Assembly (NCBI GenBank): GCA_003117195.1
Contig: BDSI01000014.1
Location: 248,001-312,000, forward strand
Direction: 5' to 3'
DNA length: 64,000 bases
Origin: Eudorina sp. 2006-703-Eu-15
Taxonomy: Eukaryota; Chlorophyta; Chlorophyceae; Chlamydomonadales; Volvocaceae
The position numbers were made by a program, and so were the translations under genes. How positions within the stretch are numbered: position 1 is the first letter of the stretch; every line of letters begins with the position of its first letter. This document shows, piece after piece, positions 59,901 through 64,000 of this stretch. The notes below the pieces were generated by a model. The model saw nothing but the letters and a program-made list of their open reading frames with translations. It made no database searches and was not told the origin of the DNA.

Positions 59901-62900
59901 CGTGAGCGCGGCCACGGGCTGATCGGGCTGGAGCTTGCACGAAACTGGGCGCACGCCGCCATGGAGGTGGGCAAGGAGGCGGAGACGGGCTCCACTAGCG
60001 GCAGTAATAGTGGTTTGGCCGAAACCTACCTGCTGCGATACATGGCGCTGCACCTGGCGGCGGCGACTACTGCAGGCTCTTCGGCAGACAGAGGAGCACC
60101 ACCGGAGCAGGTTGCAGCAGAGCGCGGTGGACTGCAGGCAGAGGCGGCCGCAGCGCTGGACGCGCTGTTGATCGATCCCCGCTTCTGGCACGAGATTGCT
60201 AAGGCGGGGCATCAAGCTCAGCTGCTTGCGGTGTTGGGGGGGATGGCAAGCGGAGGGACCAGCACGGAACGAAGCCGCGCAGTCCTGCGGTGGCTTGGGA
60301 CACAGGCGGATAACTTCCGCGAGCTCGCGCTCACGGTATGCAGCCGTCAGTTTGTGTACCGAGACTTACAGCGGCTGCCGCGTGAGCTCTTTCGGTCCTC
60401 GCCTGGGATCAAGGAGCAGCTCATGCGTGTGCAGGGCTTCCAGTGGCGGCTGGAGGCGCAGCTGCCGCCTGAAGCGGCGGTCGCGGCGGCAGCCACAGGT
60501 GACGAGGCGGTTATCCGCTGTTCAGCCTCATGTATTGCTGCACTGAAGGTGAGTTACAGCAGGTCTTCCGTTTTCGGTTGGGTTTGTTTTGCGTGGCATC
60601 CGGCAAGCATATTGTTAATGTATGAATGATACGATTACTTACGTTGTTGCATGTATGTATATATATGCGTATTTGCAATTGACACGACGGGTTATAAGGC
60701 CATACGTGCATATGTCCGATTCATAGAAGGCTGCTGGCGCTCCGGCACAAACAGAGTAGCCAAGTGTGTCGGAACGCCAGCCTTCTGTCAGCTGCGTAAT
60801 TGCTATCATTGCTACATACCGATTCAGACCAGCCTTCCCGTAGTCGGGGACCAGCCACAGTAAAGATTAAAGACCGCGTATGATGCCCTCTGACGGCCGA
60901 GGGTCGTCCTTACCTCGCGCCGTCCCATTTCTGCAAGTCTAGCTAGCTAGCTAAGGGTTATTATTTATTTGTGTCGATGTCTCTTGCAACTGGGACATTC
61001 CGCACCTGCCTCGTTCCGGATCTCCACGTAAAAGGCCGCCAGCCGCTTGGCCGCGTCCTCGTTGACGCGCGGGGAGCACTGGCTGCGGCAGTAGTGGATG
61101 TAGCGCTTGAGGAATTCCACGTCCTGCCGGTCAGGGAGATCGGATCCGGTGGTCGACAGTTGAAATCAGCCCGAGCTGCGTACCCTAACCACATGCATGT
61201 ATGTACGAATCCATCCATCACAGGGTCACCACTACTACGAATGGACTTGGGGCGGAGAAACATACGGAAAAGTTTTCTCAGTGGCCTGGTCGCCGGATGG
61301 GAGGCAGGTGAGCGAAGTGCAGCAGCTTAGAACTGCCAGCCATATATACATCTGCGGGTGTGTGCCCTGTCCACGTGCTTTGCTTTGCATGCATGGTTCC
61401 AATCGCGGGTGTGTGCGCACAAGCTAAGCAGGTGTGACCGTTGAGGGCTATCTATCTCTGAGTTATTGCGCCATCCAGGATCAGCATTGCCCTATCTGTG
61501 TTACCATACTGCCTCTCATGATTTGCGAGCTTATTATTTGCGAGGACCGAAAATGAACAACATATTCAAAGTTGGAAACTATAAACATTTATTTGCGAGG
61601 CGTGCTTCGTTCCGAATTTTCCTCGGAACCAATAATATCTGTAAAGCACCCCGCCCGGCCGTACATTAACCAGTTTTGCGAGGTTGCTATGCGCGCTCCT
61701 CCAGGCGGAAACAAATAAACGTAGGGGGCGCAGTAAGTACCGTAGGTATTGCAACCCCGGACCTGTCACAGGCACGCCGTGGCACGCACGCAAAGGCTCA
61801 TCACAGTCGACCCTGCGTATCCAACGGCACACCTAGCACATCGTCCATGCGAGCGATTTGCGAGGCTATCAACGTATTTGTTTACAACCTATAATTATTT
61901 GCGGGCTATCTGCCCGCATTTGTTCTAGAGTTTTGCGTGGCCGTAAATATTTAATATTTACTCGCGAATAATTAGAGGCATTACGGCAACATATTTTATT
62001 TGTAATAACGGAAATGAAACAAGCAACGACATCGATCCGAATGATGGATTTTGTCTTGGTACACGCTATGCGATGTATGTATCCCGCGCGCACCATGCCT
62101 TCGTTCACAGTCACCATTTGATATGCCTGCATGCATATCCGTATGAATGGTCTATGAGGTAGGCTACCGACACCCAGCTGTCACGCACGACCTTACTTGC
62201 AGCTGCTGAGCGGTGGCGACGACAGGACGCTGCGTGTGTGGGACACGAGGAGCTTGGGTTGCACAGCCGTCATGGTTGGCCCCAAGGGAACAGAATACAG
62301 TTCCGATCTCGATGTACAAGTCATGATTGCACCTTGGATGTACTCCGCGGCATGGAGCCCCGACGGACGCCTCCTCGCAAGTGGCAGCCTCGACTACGAG
62401 CGTACAGGCCATTCGTCTTGCATATCATTGCGACAGCGGCCGAATACCTGCGCGGTGCGGCTGTGGGATGCGGTCACGGGCGTGTGTGTGGCGACACTCA
62501 ATCCTGGAAAAGGTGTTGTGGACGAGCACGGCGTTCGCAGTGTGACTTGGTGCCCCGGCCGACCCCTGCTGGCTGCTAGCGCTGGCACGCAGGTGAGATA
62601 ATACATTTGCCTTGATGAGAAGTAAGTGCATGCAGACGGAATTTTGTTGTTTGTCAAACTAACGAGGCAGAGCCTCGCTTGTGGTCGTCAGCTAGCGTGG
62701 GTACCTATACCGACATACGTACATCTTGCATGGGACAGAATACTGAGGTACTGCGTGATGATTCACCTCGCCGGATGGACTGGATGGAACCTCATCCTGT
62801 ATTAGTTGTTAGGTGGACCCGAGTCCCGACCGGGTCTGCCAACGGGCCCAGATAGCGCGTAGGCGCCTCATCTCATCAACCCCTACCAAGGACTACGCAG

Positions 62901-63714
62901 TACGCACCCATCCTCCATCACCCGCTGGGGGGTCATGCAGCCATACCAGCCAACACACCAGGTTACCAGCGCGCCAGGATTGCCTCTCCCGGAAACCGCG
63001 CCAGCCAGACCAGCCGAATCACATGGCGGGGAGGAGCCGGGATTCGAATCTCGGATCTCTGTAATCTCTGCTGGAGAAAATGCCATCGTACCGTGTTTCC
63101 CATACGACACCCATACCTGCTGTTCACGTCCCGTTAATCAACGTCTATGGAGTGAATGTCAGGTGTACGTGTGGAGCGTCTCTGAAACGGGAACCTGCAC
63201 AGCTGTGGCCACACTGCGAGGCAACACGGGCGCCATCCACTGTGTTGCCTGGGCGCCGGATGCGGGCGACTGGCTTGCAAGCGCCGGCGCAGACGGGGTG
63301 GTGCGCGTGTGGGACACATCGGAAAGCAACCTCAGCACGGCGGCATCCGCCAGCAGCAGCCGTGTAAATGCAACAGCAGAGATGATGGGACACACCGGCG
63401 CTGTCCGGAGCTGCGCATGGCGACCCACTACTGCTGCAGTTGATGCAGCAGCAGACGGTGTGGCGACCGCAACAGGGACGACGGCGACGGCCCATCCATT
63501 GCTGTTGGCCACCTCGGGTGAGGACAAGGAGCTTCGGCTGTGGGAGGTGCCGGGCGGCCGCTGCACCGGAGTGCTATCCAGCGGCCATGGCGGCACCGTC
63601 ACCTCACTCAGCTGGGAGCCTAACGGCGCGCGGCTGGCCAGCGGCAGCCAAGACAAGACGATCCGGGTGTGGAGCTCCGCCGGGCTGGAGGTCAGCGACT
63701 GGCGCTGCCTGCAG
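45050..63714 (+). CDS. NLR/STAND receptor-like protein: HET-like + ankyrin + NACHT + WD40, 3'-partial
   Basis: Twenty-five exons join in phase into at least 2326 residues and run off the window. Exons: 45050-46123, 46514-46647, 48820-49051, 49884-50000, 50372-50595, 51050-51164, 51464-51649, 52098-52187, 52744-53301, 53897-54052, 54191-54255, 54725-54800, 55318-55416, 55680-55811, 56156-56377, 56866-56955, 57182-57283, 57367-57521, 57773-57938, 58068-58346, 58602-58669, 58937-60548, 61224-61307, 62203-62592, 63163-63714. Order: disordered Ser/Gln-rich N terminus with a Q7 run and short coiled coil (1-358), HET-like region (about 400-600), helical linker, coiled coil, about eight ankyrin repeats (about 890-1190), NACHT (about 1340-1700), helical region, WD40 from about 1985. 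Such STAND proteins are signal-sensing ATPase switches; WD40 and ankyrin repeats usually sense ligand and the N-terminal domain executes the response. Exons 2 and 19 are the least certain. Exons 10 and 12 use GC donors. Start: first in-frame ATG, context GCTATGG. Confidence 0.85.
46970..47370. repeat. Degenerate tandem repeat in NLR intron 2
   Basis: Three related blocks starting near 46976, 47089 and 47310 share GTGCGAG/AGCACG, CCGAGG and (G)TGCCGT/GAACGGTC words. Unit boundaries are unclear. Confidence 0.45.
47597..47630. repeat. (AC)n microsatellite
   Basis: About 17 AC units in NLR intron 2, followed by (GGGC)n. Confidence 0.95.
47863..47993 (+). repeat. Dispersed repeat plus (AC)n tail
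   Basis: 47863-47950 matches the reverse complement of 26341-26425; here it ends CTAAATA and continues into about 22 AC units (47949-47993), suggesting a repeat with a simple-sequence 3' end. Confidence 0.65.
48470..48782 (+). repeat. Retroelement-like 3' tail, second copy, with (AC)n
   Basis: Partner of 18710-18990, ending CAGATATGTAACAACC and (AC)n about 37 nt before NLR exon 3. A third diverged piece is at about 52395-52485 (TCGGCCAGCGCTAGGCTCGG). Confidence 0.6.
48820..50595 (+). other. HET-like domain exons (3-5) of the NLR-like gene
   Basis: Across three exons the protein reads AITAVLSWRWG, then VFVW joined to IDWSCVPQYSA, then KAFYARARAMIVIPTF, then REYFCRVWTLAERMARYG. These correspond in order and rough spacing to HET-domain blocks LSYxWG, WIDxLCINQ, (I)YxxAxxVivw and WxxRxWxxQE. 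An Ala-rich insertion (AAAAAAVLKRML region) precedes the last block. HET is related to TIR; in fungi it triggers cell death. The assignment is by motif reading only and the domain is diverged, so a related TIR-like domain is possible. Confidence 0.65.
51718..51765. repeat. (ATGG)n tetranucleotide repeat
   Basis: About 10 interrupted ATGG units in NLR intron 7. Confidence 0.85.
53190..56955 (+). other. Ankyrin-repeat block with coiled-coil insertion
   Basis: Repeats visible: LLEAVEGGDMKNLVAILARG, DGWTPLLLAI, GLAPLILAVEEN, GCTALHIAAWKG, DGRTPLHLAAEKGHAQVVQA, GSTPLQMAAAAGHLEAAEAL, LLSAAAAGDVSEARRLLEAG and DGCTPLGLAA. Repeat boundaries fall near exon boundaries. Exon 15 inserts a charged coiled coil (KLEAMRQVKQAEEEDEERRR) between repeats six and seven. 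The 33-residue register fixes two splice sites: including VK before ALLEADAD and VNK before DGRTPLH keeps repeat length, which requires GC donors. Confidence 0.88.
57422..57472 (+). repeat. 14-bp minisatellite inside NLR exon 18
   Basis: Unit GAACCCCCAGGGCG, 3.5 copies. As 14 is not a multiple of 3, each copy is read in a different frame, giving PPGRNPQGGTPRAEPPE. The array lies in the linker between the ankyrin and NACHT regions. Confidence 0.85.
58068..60548 (+). other. NACHT-type P-loop NTPase region
   Basis: Walker A is VLCLVGDTGEGKSSVAAALL (P-loop at about residues 1393-1400), followed by the NACHT-typical GYHFVRANDKRRLDPVEVVH (58335-58640, across the 58346/58602 junction) and Walker B GVLLLDGLDEAD (about 1490-1501), the DGLDEA form usual for NACHT. 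Sensor-like RSRIIVTAHPG follows after a low-complexity Ser/Ala/Gly loop. DELLRVSWD...LLSVVLAAQEPLAL (59586-59696) resembles the winged-helix part of STAND NTPases. The donor after exon 20 could be TTC|GTGAGG or AGG|GTAGGT; the second keeps VRAND and is preferred. Confidence 0.87.
60725..60786. other. Strong imperfect hairpin in NLR intron 22
   Basis: Arms 60725-60749 (AGAAGGCTGCTGGCGCTCC...) and 60765-60786 (...GGAACGCCAGCCTTCT) pair over about 20 bp with a small bulge and a 15-nt loop. It could be a miRNA-like precursor, a folded transposon remnant, or chance. Confidence 0.6.
61006..61123 (-). pseudogene. Isolated MCM5-like exon, antisense in NLR intron 22
   Basis: The minus strand reads DVEFLKRYIHYCRSQCSPRV then NEDAAKRLAAFYVEIRNEA, the C-terminal lid region of an MCM replicative helicase. 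The pattern YCRxxCxPR...AA..L...YVxIR is MCM5's. It is open for 118 nt, preceded by the acceptor CAG (61126-61124) and followed by the donor GTGCGG, so the splice sites look intact. No neighbouring MCM5 exon was recognised on this strand. It is most likely a duplicated gene fragment carried into the intron. Confidence 0.75.
61520..61980. repeat. TTTGCGAGG-rich AT-leaning intron segment
   Basis: TTTGCGAG(G) recurs near 61528, 61543, 61592, 61675 and 61857 with variants at 61900 and 61930. It lies in NLR intron 23 and is compositionally unlike its surroundings; identity unknown. Confidence 0.45.
62811..62895 (+). repeat. Dispersed repeat, fullest copy
   Basis: Holds both core words GGTGGACCCGAGTCCCGAC and CCAACGGGCCCAGAT plus CCCCTACCAAG; relatives at 42329, 42879, 41942 and 18273. 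In NLR intron 24. Confidence 0.8.
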
Positions 63715-64000
63715 GTAGGTGATAAAGGCTGGGTACGTGCGAAGTTGCCGATGAAAGCATCTGCTACCCTAACAGCTGGCATGCATATACATCTATACAT
63801 GTGTGTGTATGCATTTTGCAGGTATGGCGTGGGGTTGAATCCTATACATCTATCGCAGGATCTCATCAGGAACACATACATACACGCACCTCATAATTCG
63901 TAACAGCGTGTGTATGTACGTCCTCTTCACATACATCCACTCTGCACATATTGCGAGCTCGGGCTGGCATGCAAAGTGGGGTTGTGGCTTAGCTTGTGGA

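Larger units (their letters stand above)
61224..63714 (+). other. WD40 repeat region (incomplete)
   Basis: Successive blade signatures: KVFSVAWSPDGRQ-LLSGGDDRTLRVWD, YSAAWSPDGRLLASGS...AVRLWDAVTG, GVRSVTWCPGRPLLAAS...VYVWSVSE, AIHCVAWAPDAGDWLASAG with VVRVWD, AVRSCAWRP...LLLATSGEDKELRLWE, and TVTSLSWEPNGARLASGSQ with DKTIRVWS. At least six blades are present; more must lie beyond 64000. An 18-residue insertion in exon 24 (62400-62457) splits one blade and may be a small retained or unrecognised intron. Confidence 0.9.

Noticed and set aside
60971..61330. 119-codon plus-strand frame in NLR intron 22
   Set aside because: It is the antisense shadow of the MCM5-like exon; the opposite strand carries the recognisable protein.
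63022..63062. Minus-strand GATTCGAATCCC, like a tRNA T-arm/B box
   Set aside because: No acceptor, D or anticodon arm can be folded around it; at best a tRNA-derived repeat fragment.
1..64000. CRISPR array, bacterial operons or prokaryotic origin
   Set aside because: Spliceosomal introns throughout, a tRNA nested in an intron and eukaryote-specific genes (GPN2, AK6, SLC35B) rule out a prokaryotic source; no spacer-repeat array is present.

Overview
This is nuclear DNA from a GC-rich, intron-dense eukaryote, almost certainly a volvocine-type green alga. The signs are plastid proteins (a pTAC16 homologue, probably a BCAT), short exons split by 150-1000 bp introns, alanine/glycine/glutamine-rich protein insertions, chlorophyte-type TGTAA poly(A) signals after several stop codons, and abundant (AC)n tracts. 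Most long open frames are artefacts of high GC. The genes were recognised from short conserved exons whose splice phases join correctly.

Layout, left to right: (1) 410-5175 (+), nicotinamidase, 5' end outside the window. (2) ~6911-10858 (+), branched-chain aminotransferase. (3) 23186-14822 (-), a 15-exon pTAC16-like plastid protein with repeated GFFGFGT motifs. (4) 27426-25258 (-), adenylate kinase 6. (5) 32597-29218 (-), an SLC35B-type nucleotide-sugar/PAPS transporter, 5' exon unresolved. (6) 33793-36776 (+), bL25 organellar ribosomal protein, divergent from the transporter. (7) 38227-41802 (+), GPN-loop GTPase 2, with a tRNA-Ala(UGC) on the opposite strand inside intron 3. (8) 45050 to beyond the right edge (+), a very large NLR/STAND-type gene of at least 25 exons.

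The last gene is the outstanding feature. It encodes a disordered N terminus, a HET-like domain, a coiled coil, about eight ankyrin repeats, a NACHT-type P-loop NTPase with a winged-helix-like region, and WD40 repeats that run off the window. HET-NACHT-WD40 is the layout of the fungal incompatibility receptors HET-E and HET-D. Finding it in an alga, with ankyrins inserted between HET and NACHT, suggests an uncharacterised innate-immunity or allorecognition receptor. An antisense MCM5 exon with intact splice sites and a strong hairpin lie in one of its introns.

The other genes are mostly housekeeping and need not act together. Other signals include a conserved intronic element in nine copies (introner-like), four probable GC-AG introns, over-represented GACCCATGGGTC palindromes, a 94-bp perfectly duplicated exon block in the pTAC16 gene, and dispersed repeats, some ending in (AC)n. 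Intergenic stretches hold no gene I can support.
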